Shown here: one piece after another, positions 34,757 to 44,085 of the stretch
How the letters are laid out: the number at the start of each line of letters is the position of its first letter
Position numbering within the stretch: the stretch's first letter is position 1
NCBI GenBank assembly: GCA_947650365.1
Contig: CANTAL010000102.1
Coordinates: 913,997-977,996, forward strand
Reading direction: 5' to 3'
DNA from: Chamaelirium japonicum
Taxonomy: Eukaryota; Streptophyta; Magnoliopsida; Liliales; Melanthiaceae
DNA length: 64,000 nucleotides
The notes under the pieces: generated by a model
The model's input: only the letters and a program-made list of their open reading frames with translations
What the model was told of the DNA's origin: nothing
The model's database searches: none
Position numbers and translations under genes: made by a program

Positions 34757-35460
34757 CTTCTCTCCGCCCTTGATAGTGAACTCATAAGCCGGTTTGGGTG
34801 GGCCACCGCTCTGCAAATATCCCGGTCGGCTTACGCCACCGTACTGGACCGGCACAAACTCCGGCCTAATAAATCTGAAAGAACAGAGCAATCCCATGGT
34901 ACGTGAAGGAGCATTGAAATGAACACGTCACAACATTAATGTCGTATTGTAAACAATGCTGAATTCATCCCTGAAATGGGGGAAGAAGATCCATCGCCGA
35001 TCAGAAGCTGTTCAGAGGGGGGGAGGAAGAAGATACAGAGCAGAGATGGGTACGGGGAATTAATTAAATATTTTACATGTAAGGGGTCACAGCCACATTC
35101 CCTTCTCTAGCAATCAGGAACTTGCTCTTGGTCCTCTCCTTGACAAAGGGACTGATCACTGAGTACAACATGCTGAAATACCACGGCACATTGATGAACA
35201 CCTACAACCCAAATATCCATCCAAGATTATCATATTCGATCCAACAAAAAAAAACCAGGAAAAGAAGAGGATCGAAAACCGAGTTCATGGATTTGCAGGG
35301 ATCCAAACAAAAGAACCCATTAATGGGTTTCATGGTTTTGCAGAGAGGATCTGGTTGGAGGCCACACGGAGCTCGCGCTTGGGCATGTCCTTGAGGTCGG
35401 TGACCTAGATGATGGAGTTGACGTCGCTGGGGAGGAGCTCGAGGAGGCATACGCCACGCT
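34757..35460 (-). pseudogene. Patellin (SEC14/CRAL-TRIO and GOLD) gene fragment
   Basis: Three pieces on the minus strand are in the correct gene order. Near 35460-35350: LLPSDVNSII, a stop (TAG), then VTDLKDMPKRELRVASNQIL. At 35201-35091, after a TTGTAG acceptor: VFINVPWYFSMLYSVISPFV, then KERTKSKFLIAREGNVA. At 34874-34757: FIRPEFVPVQYGGVSRPGYL, then PPKPAYEFTIKGGEK, bounded by TCTTTCAG and GTAAAT. Together they cover the end of the SEC14-like lipid-binding domain and the start of the GOLD domain of patellins, phosphoinositide-binding membrane-trafficking proteins. The 5' half of the gene is missing, the stop breaks the frame, and the exon after SNQIL has lost its end. It is a captured or decayed fragment beside repeat R. 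Confidence 0.9.
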
Positions 35461-35470
35461 CCCTCACCAA

Positions 35471-35868
35471 ATTCTTTCTTCAGTGGTAGCAAGGAGGAGG
35501 CCTCCCCTCTTCTTCTCAGGCGACAGCAAGGAGGAGGCCTCCCCTCTTCTTCTCAAGCGACATCAAGGAGGAGGAGGCCGGATGCTTGAGGGTGAAGAGG
35601 CAGAGAAGGAAGGGAGATCGGTGGAGGAGAGCTGTAAGGGCGATCGATCGGGTTGGGAGGAAGAGGGGCATGGTCACGTAGGTGGCCGGAGAGGTTGCGG
35701 CCGGCGATTGGGAGCGGAACGGGAGGAGGTGGAGGCAGAGGGAGAGAGATCGGTGGGGGGGCTTGGCCGTTTCGCTACTTGGACTCGGCCAAGCCCGTAG
35801 AGTCGCGGACCCCTATAGGGGTGAGAGAGAGAGAAGAAAGAGAAGTTTTTTTTTTACGGTTTTTATTT
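35471..35868 (+). repeat. Repeat R, left half (interrupted by the MULE)
   Basis: Nearly the same as 63303-63680: TTCTTCAGTGG, GCAAGGAGGAGGCCTCCCCT, GGGCGATCGATCGGGTTGGG, AGAGTCGCGGACCCC and a GAGA tract ending TTTTACGG. This copy has one extra GGAGGAGGCCTCCCCTCTTC unit. It ends at the MULE target site. Its open frames are arginine/glutamate-rich low-complexity frames with no recognised domain. Confidence 0.85.
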
Positions 35869-36149
35869 GAGGTTTTTACCGAAATGGCCACCAACTCTTA
35901 ACTATTGTTGAGAATGGGCCAGGTTGCTTTTGGCTTTACCAAAATGACCACTGAAACTCTTTGGGACCAAACTACCCTTTTACTTTACTACTAAAACCCT
36001 ACCTTCCATTGAGTCTCCCTTCACTTCCCTCATTTGGACGGGAGCTTCTTCCACCTCTTTCGACGGCAACTGTGGGACAACCGGCCACCCATTTCAATGG
36101 TGATCATCAAAGCCCGTGAGTCTTCCTTCACTTCACCCCTTTTGATGGC

Positions 36150-36760
36150 TCCTACACTTCACCCCCTTTCAACGACTTCTATACTTCACCTCCATGCTTT
36201 GCGATTTTTTTCATATATGTTTGATTAACTGCTTCATTGTACCATTTGATTACTTTTGATTTCATTAACAACAACAACCAATCGAGAAAAAGGAATAAAA
36301 TCAACAAAAAGTAGTTGAATATTAACAGCACATTTTAGGACGAAAAATGAACAAAATTGATAAAATTGGCTATTCATCATTATGGTTAGGACAAAAAAGG
36401 GATGAAATCGATAATATTAGCTGAATTTATATTATATTGGTCGTGATGAGTCCTACACTTCACCCCCTTTCAACGACTCCTATACTTCACCTCCATGCTT
36501 TGCGATTTTTTTCATATATGTTTGATTAACTTCTTCATTGTATTTGATTACTTTATGATTTCATTAACAACAACAACCAATCGAGAAAAAGGAACAAAAT
36601 CAACAAAAAATAGTTGAATATTAACAGCACATTTTAGGATGAAAAATGGACCAAAAATGAACGAAATTGATAAAATTGGCTATTCATCATTATGGTTAGA
36701 ACGAAAAAGGGATGAAACCGACAAAATTAGCTGAATTTATATTATATTGGTCGTGATGAG
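36150..36760. repeat. Tandem duplication, unit about 301 bp, in the MULE left region
   Basis: The segment from TCCTACACTTCACCCCCTTT (36150) to TGGTCGTGATGAG (36450) is repeated immediately at 36451-36760 with few changes. It lies between the left terminal repeat and the transposase gene, where the promoter would be expected. The following 36761-37091 is AT-rich, with a further short repeat of GTCGTGATGAGTCTA, and holds no gene. Confidence 0.85.
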
Positions 36761-37091
36761 TCTAGTATGTATTGGTCGTGATGAGTCTACTATGTATTGG
36801 ATACGTATGATTAATTTTTGATATCAAATTTGGTATTGTTGAGTTTTGATATTGTGATTCTATGCTTAAAATAGTAACATCATATTTTAGGATGAAAAGT
36901 GATGAAATCGATAAAATTGTTAGGTGAATATTGCCATCACATTATCTAAAAGTTTAAAAGTAAAAAATAAATAATAATTATTAGTCGTGATGAGCCTATT
37001 TTGTATTGATTACATATGATTAATCTTTAATATCAAATTTTGTATTGCTGAGTTTTGATATTGTGATTCTATGCTAACATGGATTTGAAAT

Positions 37092-40000
37092 ATGTATTCA
37101 ACATTACCAATACTTTGTTGTTACGATGAAGAATTGTTATATTTGAAAGAAAAATACGAGAACAGGGGTGGAAGAACTAAAAGTATCATTTTATCTACAA
37201 AATCGGATTTTGACTGTCTTCTTCAGGAAATTTATAAGATTACAAATGATAGTCTCAAAGAGTATGAAATCACAATGAAGGTTTTATATCCAAGTACACT
37301 TGCATATCCTTCTGCTGCAATTGTGGATGATAATGATATTGCAGTATTTATTGCCCATAACATCCGAGCCAATAATAGCAATGTCCCATTGCTGATAAGC
37401 AGAGTGCTGAAAAATCCGAAATCTATTGACAGGTCGATTGAAATCGAACCACTCGGTAGTAAGAGAAAGTTGAAAGAAACGACACAGATGTTTCGTATAA
37501 CGTCTTGTATAGTTACCCCTCCCGTTGACTTAAAAAATATCTCGACATCATAGTAGCTTCATTGTTCGATATCGTCATCATTCGGTGTTGGAGATTTGCA
37601 TACGAATAAAAATACTGATATTAATTATGGCGAGGATTTCAGTTTTGTACCATGCACACTAGATGTCAGTCAACGTATTGAGTACAAGAGTGTGGAGAAA
37701 CCTGAAGACAAACCTCTATTATTTGACATTGTTATGAATGACAGAAGGTATGAATAATTTTTCCAAATATCTTATATTGTAATTTTGATGATTAATTAGT
37801 TCATGTACTTATATATTTTTAAATAATATATACCCAGTAAGGTGAATATTGATGACGATCATAATGGGTCAAGAATAGATGCAAAATTATCTATAGATCT
37901 TAACCAGAAGCCTGCTGGTTGTGATATATTGGAGGAATTATTCATTGACACTCCTGCAGATATGGTAGTATCTCCAAAGCACACTCAATAGAATAGTCAG
38001 CTGAAGGATAAAGATATTATCTGTAAGCAAGAAAGAAGTATGACTGAAAAACAAAGAAGGAAGAAAAAAGTACCACTGAGACATAGTCAGAAAGAGTGTT
38101 TTGCCAGCAGTAGTTTGATGGAAAACGATGAACGTAAGTCTTCAATACCTGATTCGATTATGGTTTATGAAGACAAATACGTACCTAACGAATTCTCTAT
38201 TGCTGTTGAAGTAAAAGATGATTATCAACAACTTTATCCTAATCAGATGTTTATAGATAAAGACACATTGATCAAGATGGTACAGAAGAATGCTTTATTT
38301 ACAAACACTGAGTACAAGGTGATGAAGTCTAGCAGAACAAGATATGCATTAAAATATAAAAGAGAAAATTGCAGTTGGAGATTACGTGCAAGTAGACAAA
38401 AAGGGTGTGATGTTTTCAAAATTACTTTCCTAGGCCTACACAACTACTCATTGCCGCAGCATGGAATTGATCATCGACAAGCTATAAGCAAGTTGATATG
38501 TGATTTTGTGAAAGCTCGAATAGAAGCACATGTATTGTACTCTCCCAAAGCAATTATATGTGATGTGCAATAAGAATTTGGTGTGCAGATCACTTATCGA
38601 AAAGCATGGCTGGCAAGGGAGATAGCAATTACTTTTTTAAGAGGCTCATACGAGGACTCGTATGTAATTCTTCCAGCATATTGTCATGAAGTTGCACAAA
38701 ATAATCCTGGAACCATCACTAATATTTTAAGGGAAGGAGATAGATTTAAGGCTATTTTTATGGCTCTTGGTCCATGTTTACGTAGTTTTCAAAGATAAAA
38801 TCTAAGACCAGTAATAGCCATTGACGGATCTCATTTAAAAGGCAAGTACAAAAGTACTTTAGTTATTTATTTATTTATTTATTTTTTTTTTTTTGAGAGG
38901 TAAAAAACGAATTTATAAAGGAAAACAAGAGCAGTTACAGATCACGGCTTAACTTAGGGCGAGTAAGCAGACACCAGACCAAATAGGGCCACATACCGGC
39001 ACCTAGTACCAAAACCTAAACAAGACACCTGAAGTAAGTTAGGACAGCACATACACCACTTGCTCCACTAATTTACAACCAAACACCCTCAACTGAGAGC
39101 AACACAACCTGAGACACACACCCCCAGGAGTGGTACCCAATCAAGGTAACTCCAAAGAACCACCAGCTCCGCTACGAGTAGATCTGTCACTATCTCCCAT
39201 AGGCCATCGGCTCTTAATTCTCCTACCTACATTTTCAACCACCAAATGTCGAGAGAATATTAGGTACTCCACCCTCGCCAAAGGACTCCATCCCCAGTGT
39301 TGGACAGCCAAACTAGAAAAGAAAGAACTTTCCTCAGCATCCAAATCATAGGATACCTCTACTTCGTCTCCGTAAATCGCCTCAGCCTCAAGGAGCTTCG
39401 CTAGTATTCTCTTCGCTCTCTCAATGTCTTCCATAGGGAAGCCAATAAATTCGTTCTCCTCGATGCCAAGGCCAATCCACTTCGAAGGATCATCCTCTTC
39501 GGTTTCACTAGAAGCACTCGAATCAGCCTCCTCTGTGACCAAGGCTTCAGCATCAGAAATGCCACCCACGCCCTCAAGCTCCGCACCTACTACAGATGCG
39601 TCAACAGCTCCCGTTTCCAACTCATGCAAGACAGCAAACCTGGACCCTTTACAGCATAAACCTGCAGAAGAAGCAGGTTGCTGTTGCATTGGACCTTCCT
39701 TAGATGCACAGTCAGATTTTGCAGCATCTTCCCGTACTTTATTTATTGCAACCACTTTGGATGGAGATAATCATATATTTCCCGTGGCTATTGGGATTGG
39801 TGAATCAGAGAACAATTAAAGTTGGAATTGGTTCTTAACACAACTGCGGGACAGCTTGGGTCAAATTAATGATTTAGTTATTATATCCGACCGACACAAG
39901 GCTTTATTGGCTCAAGTTCCTATTGTCTTTCCGGATGCTGTACATGGTTATTGTGCGTTCCATATTTCGCTAAACATGTATGCCAAATTCAGACAATAAA

Positions 40001-40794
40001 GATTATACTCTTACTTTTATACAGCTGCAAAGGCAACAAGAGAATCAAAGTTTCATCAAGTGATGGAAACTATAAAGCATATGAATGAAGATGCACATGA
40101 CTGGTTACGAGAAATTGAGCCAATAAAATGGACTACAGCGTATTTCACACGCAGAAGGTATAATATTATAACCACAAACAGTTCTGAAAGTTACAATAGT
40201 GTCCTAAAAGATATCAGAGAACTACCCATCACTATGATTTTAGAGCAATATCGGTTAAAGCTCCAGGCTTTATGGTTCAAACGAAGAAATACGGCAACAA
40301 CTTTGACAACAAAACTAACAAAATTGGCAGAAAATCAGCTAGCCGGAGATATGGATAGAGCTCATGGCACAGCGTGTCATCCTATTAATCTCGATGAGTA
40401 TATGGTCAGATCTATACAATATTGTGATCATGTAGTTTTAAGCAATCGAAAATGCACATGCCGTAAATTTGATGTGATGGCCATATCATGTTCATATGCA
40501 TTAGCCGAAATTGCACAGTATAAGATAGATTCTTATCTATTTTGTGCACACTACTATACAGCGGATAACTACAGGACAACCTATGCAGAATCTATCTATC
40601 CAGTTGCTGATAAAAGTGAGTGGAAAAAAAAACAACGGGAAGGCCAAAGAAAAAAAGAATTTTCTCACAGGGTGAGGAGCGCCGGACTGTCAAATATGCT
40701 AGATGTAAACGTTTTGGACATAATAAAAAATCATGTAACTTTTCTATTATTGCAGAGTAAAAGTATCATGTTTTTTTACTTGTTCTCTTTATGA
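37092..40794 (+). pseudogene. mudrA-like MULE transposase, multiply broken
   Basis: The gene starts MYSTLPILCCYDEELLYLKE, with GGRTKSIILSTKSDFDCLLQ of the N-terminal PB1-like domain. An intron (about 37750-37838) follows NDR, then the MuDR DNA-binding domain (FIDKDTLIKMVQKNALFTNT, CSWRLRASR). The MULE catalytic domain has IAIDGSHLKG (first Asp), IISDRHKALLAQVPIVFPDA (second Asp) and HGYCAFHI. The SWIM zinc finger is CTCRKFDVMAISCSYALAEI with CAHYY. A shifted frame near 40630 gives a C-terminal zinc knuckle remnant ARCKRFGHNKKSC. In-frame stops lie at 37551, 37554, 37989, about 38571, about 38796, about 39819 and about 39999. An L1-like insertion splits the catalytic domain at about 38870. It cannot work. 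Confidence 0.92.
38874..39733 (-). mobile_element. L1-like (non-LTR) insertion in the MULE transposase
   Basis: The poly-A tail is on the minus strand (T-run at about 38881-38894). The target duplication is GTACTTTAGTTATT on the left (from 38854) and GTACTTTATTTATT on the right (from 39734). Removing it restores GKYKST then LFIATTLDGD across the transposase. Only about 860 bp remain. The minus-strand frame (about 39733-39141) includes CCKGSRFAVLHELE, which resembles the acidic C-terminal part of plant L1 ORF1-type proteins. No reverse transcriptase is present, so it is 5' truncated or a non-autonomous derivative. Confidence 0.8.
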
Positions 40795-41000
40795 CTTTAC
40801 ACATACTTCATCCAGTCATTATAATATGTCTGACTGAATTCTTGAAATCACTATGATTTTGGAGCAATATCAATTAAAACTCCAGACTTTACTTGTTGTT
40901 ATATGCATATTATGATATATATTCTTGTTTTTAATTTTTGCATTTTTATTGAACATCTATAAAACTTATTGAATGACATGATTATACAGGTATCGTACTT

Positions 41001-41339
41001 ATGGCAAATAAATACTATGTGGTATTTGTGGGTAGAAGGCCTGGGATTTACTACACTTGTGAGGAGTGTCAACGACAAGTTAATGGCTATGGAGGATCTT
41101 TGTATCGTTCATTCCGTTCCTTGGAGGAGACTGAAGGGTACTTATCCAAGTTCCAAAGCGAGCATCTCCATCATGATAAACATCATGATATCCCTTTGGA
41201 TAGCATGCGTAATGCACCTTCGGATTGCATCTCTTTTGTCCCTCCCGCTCCTAAGTTTACCACTCGGGAATGTGGGTTTTGTATGTTAGGAGCACTTTTG
41301 GCTATGATGGTCTTTATATTTATATTCATTGTAATATGA
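41001..41339 (+). CDS. RNase H1 N-terminal (hybrid-binding) domain protein with C-terminal membrane segment
   Basis: 112 codons. Residues 4-50 read KYYVVFVGRRPGIYYTCEEC, then QRQVNGYGGSLYRSFRSLEE. This matches the RNase H1 N-terminal domain (PF01693 family), which binds RNA/DNA hybrids; the usual pattern is YYxVxxGRxPGIYxxWxEC...VxGYxGAxYKSF. A Cys/His-rich middle is followed by CMLGALLAMMVFIFIFIVI, a likely transmembrane helix. A TTATACAG acceptor-like site sits just upstream, so the ORF could be a downstream exon. It lies 0.2 kb after the transposase, same strand, and is unbroken, unlike its neighbours. It may be a captured passenger gene. Confidence 0.75.
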   Translation: MANKYYVVFVGRRPGIYYTCEECQRQVNGYGGSLYRSFRSLEETEGYLSKFQSEHLHHDKHHDIPLDSMRNAPSDCISFVPPAPKFTTRECGFCMLGALLAMMVFIFIFIVI

Positions 41340-41780
41340 ATGAAGGTGATAGTAATGACATGTGAGGGGGAACTCTATTGTAATGATATTTCTGGAGTAT
41401 TGCATGTCTCGAATGTTGTAATGTAATGACATATCTTAAGTTTGTAATGTAATGACATTTCTTAAGATTTTTTATTTAAGAAGTTATTTAGTTTCTGTTT
41501 GAATATGGTGCATGTCTCGGATTTTGTAATGTAATGACATATCTTAAGTTTGTAAATGACATATCTTAAGTTTTGTAATATAATGACGTATCTTAAGTTT
41601 TTGTTTAAATACATGTCTCGGATCCATATGGCAAGTGATTTGAAATGGGTTATAAGCGAAAGGTATCAGTTGGAAACCACTTTGGCTAGCCATAGAGATC
41701 AATGCTTCGGTATTTCTTCGCATCCTCTATTTGGAGTTCATGGCGCAAGAAAAAAGTGCAAACTGATCTTAGAAGAACAT
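41340..41780. other. AT-rich spacer with short direct repeats
   Basis: TAATGACATATCTTAAGTTT and variants recur near 41428, 41533, 41555 and 41582. No gene recognised; probably 3' flank of the preceding ORF. Confidence 0.55.
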
Positions 41781-42720
41781 TGAAAAAATTGCAAACTGAT
41801 CTTAGAGAGAAAAAAATACTCAGAGAAAGAAAAAATTATAGAGAGAATAAAATTACAGAGAGAAATAATATAAAGCTTGAGAGAAAAAATTATAGAGAGA
41901 AAAATTTATAGAGAGAGAAAAAAATTATAGAGAGAAAAAATTATAGAGAGAGCAAAAATTTATAGAGAGAGAAAAAAATTTATAGAGAGAGAAAAATATT
42001 ATAGATTGAAAAAAATTATAGAGAGAAAAAAAAAAGATAGAGAGAAAAAATTATAGAGAAAAAATTATAGAGATAAAAAAATTATAGAGACAAAAATTAT
42101 AGAGAGAAAAATTATAGTGAGAGAAAAAAATAATAGAGAGAAAAATATTATAGAGAGAGAAAAATAATAGAGAGAGAATTTTATATTATAGAGACAAAAA
42201 AATTATAGAGAGAAAAATATTATAGCGACAAAAATTATAGAGAGAAAAATATTATAGAGAGAAAAATTATAGTGAGAGAAAAAAAATAATAGAGAGAAAA
42301 ATATTATAGAGAGAGAAAAATAATAGAGAGAGAAAAAATATTATAGAGACAAAAAAATTATAGAGACAAAAATTATAGAGAGAAAAATTATAGTGAGAGA
42401 AAAAAAATAATAGAGAGAAAAATATTATAGAGAGAGAAAAATAATAGAGAGAGAAAATATATTATAGAGACAAAAAAATTATAGAGAGAAAAATATTATA
42501 GAGACAAAAATTATAGAGAAAAATATTATAGAGAGAAAAATTATAGTGAGAGAAAAAAAATAATAGAGAGAAAAATATTATAGAGAGAGAAAAATAATAG
42601 AGAGAGAAAAAATATTATAGAGACAAAAAAAATTATAGAGAGAGAAAAAAAATAATAGAGAAAAAAATTATAGAGAGAGAAAAAATTATAGAGAAAAAAA
42701 AATTATAGAGAAAGAAAACT
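41781..42720. repeat. AGAGAGAAAAATTATAG minisatellite with higher-order units
   Basis: Nearly a kilobase made of AGAGAGAAAAA, ATTATAG and ATAATAG modules. The block ATTATAGTGAGAGAAAAAA starts near 42113, 42266, 42389 and 42541, so there are higher-order units of about 125-155 bp. It sits between the MULE's genes and has no coding potential. Confidence 0.85.
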
Positions 42721-43440
42721 AAAAGAAATTTGTGAAGAAATTTGTGATTTCGTCCAATTTTCGTCCAACTTTCGTATCACAGCTCAATGCCAGTCTCGGG
42801 CAAGACTGTTGGATTTCTCGGCAACGAAACATAGACGAAATTTTCTATTTCGTCCAACTTTCGTCTCACAGCTCACTGCAAGTCTCGAGCAGAACTGACT
42901 GTGATTTTTCGGTGACGAAAACTAGACGAAATTTGTTATTTCGTCCGATTTTCATCACACAGCCCATAGTCAGTCTCGGCCAAAACTGACTGTGATTTTT
43001 CGGCGACGAAAACTAGACAAAATTTGTTATTTCGTCCGATTTTCGTCGCACAGTTTATAGCCAGTCTCGGCCAGAAATGACTGTGATTTTTTGGCGACGA
43101 AACCTAGACGAAACATGTTATTTCGTCGGATTTCGTCCAATTTTTGTCTCACAGCCCAAAGACAGTCTCGGGCAGAAATGACTGTGAATTTTTGGCGACG
43201 AAAACTAGACGAAAACAACCCAAAGCTGGACACGGGAAGGTGACTGTGTGATTTTTCTTCGACGAAACATAGACGAAATTTGTTATTTCGTCTTGATTTC
43301 GTCTCACAGCCCAAAGACAGTCTCGGGTAGGCCTGACTGTGTGATTTTTCTTCGACGAAATATAGACGAAATTTGTTATTTCGTCCGAATTTTATCTATA
43401 TTTTCACAGGTTACATATGGGCAGTCTCTGGCAGGTTTCA
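42721..43440. repeat. Tandem array 1 (ATTTCGTCCGATTTTCGTC), unit about 85-100 bp
   Basis: Each unit contains ACTGTGATTTTTCGGCGACG, AAACTAGACGAAATTTGTTA, TTTCGTCCGATTTTCGTC and CACAGCCCATAGCCAGTCTC-like phrases. About seven units are visible. The array at 47370-48080 is the same family in the same orientation, including its edge (AATTATAGAGAAAGAAA). Confidence 0.85.
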
Positions 43441-44085
43441 CTGTGATGCAAATTACTCTTTGATGCAAATTACATTCTATTCCAAATTACAAATAACTTA
43501 TGCAAATTACAAATTACAAATACTCTTTGATCCAAATTACAAACAACTGAATAGATTACAAACAACTGAATAGATTGCAAACAAATTACAAATTGAGTCC
43601 TTCAGTCATAGCCCTTCCATTACAAATTACAACAAAGTACAACATAGCCCTTCCATTACAAATTACAACAAAGTACAACATATTATAAATTACAAATTCC
43701 AACAAATTACAAGTTCTTTGATGTAAGTTCCAAATCATCGAGTCATCCCAATCATCATAGCCAAATTGAGTCCTTCAGTCATAGCCATTCAATCTACATA
43801 TTGATGCAATATTTGATATGCAATTCGCCTTCGAAATGAGGTCATATCAAGCTACAAATTTAAACAATTAGATTGCAAGTGTAATTATTGAATATTATAC
43901 CTGACTAAATATTACATTGTAAACAACTGAATATTATACCTGACTGAAATCGATCTTTTTTGTTGCTGCTATAATAATTGGCAAAAGACATCAAAAATAC
44001 GCCACAATCATACCTATATAACACATAAAATTGTTAGTTGTATAAAAGGACTAATATTTTATTGTCAGTATTTCGTAATAAAAAC
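43441..44085. other. AT-rich spacer with CAAATTACAA repeats
   Basis: Repeated CAAATTACAAATTAC, CATAGCCCTTCCATTACAAA and AACAACTGAATAGATT phrases. No coding region recognised. It is probably 3' flank of the minus-strand Ulp1-like gene. Confidence 0.55.

Noticed and set aside
39424..39819. Plus-strand 131-codon ORF across the L1-like insertion
   Set aside because: Mostly antisense to the L1-like frame; only its last part (FIATTLDGDNHIFPVAIGIG) is real MULE transposase and is annotated there.
41001..41339. Reading the HBD ORF as an endogenous pararetrovirus remnant
   Set aside because: Only the domain shared with cellular RNase H1 is present; no capsid, movement protein or reverse transcriptase of that type surrounds it.
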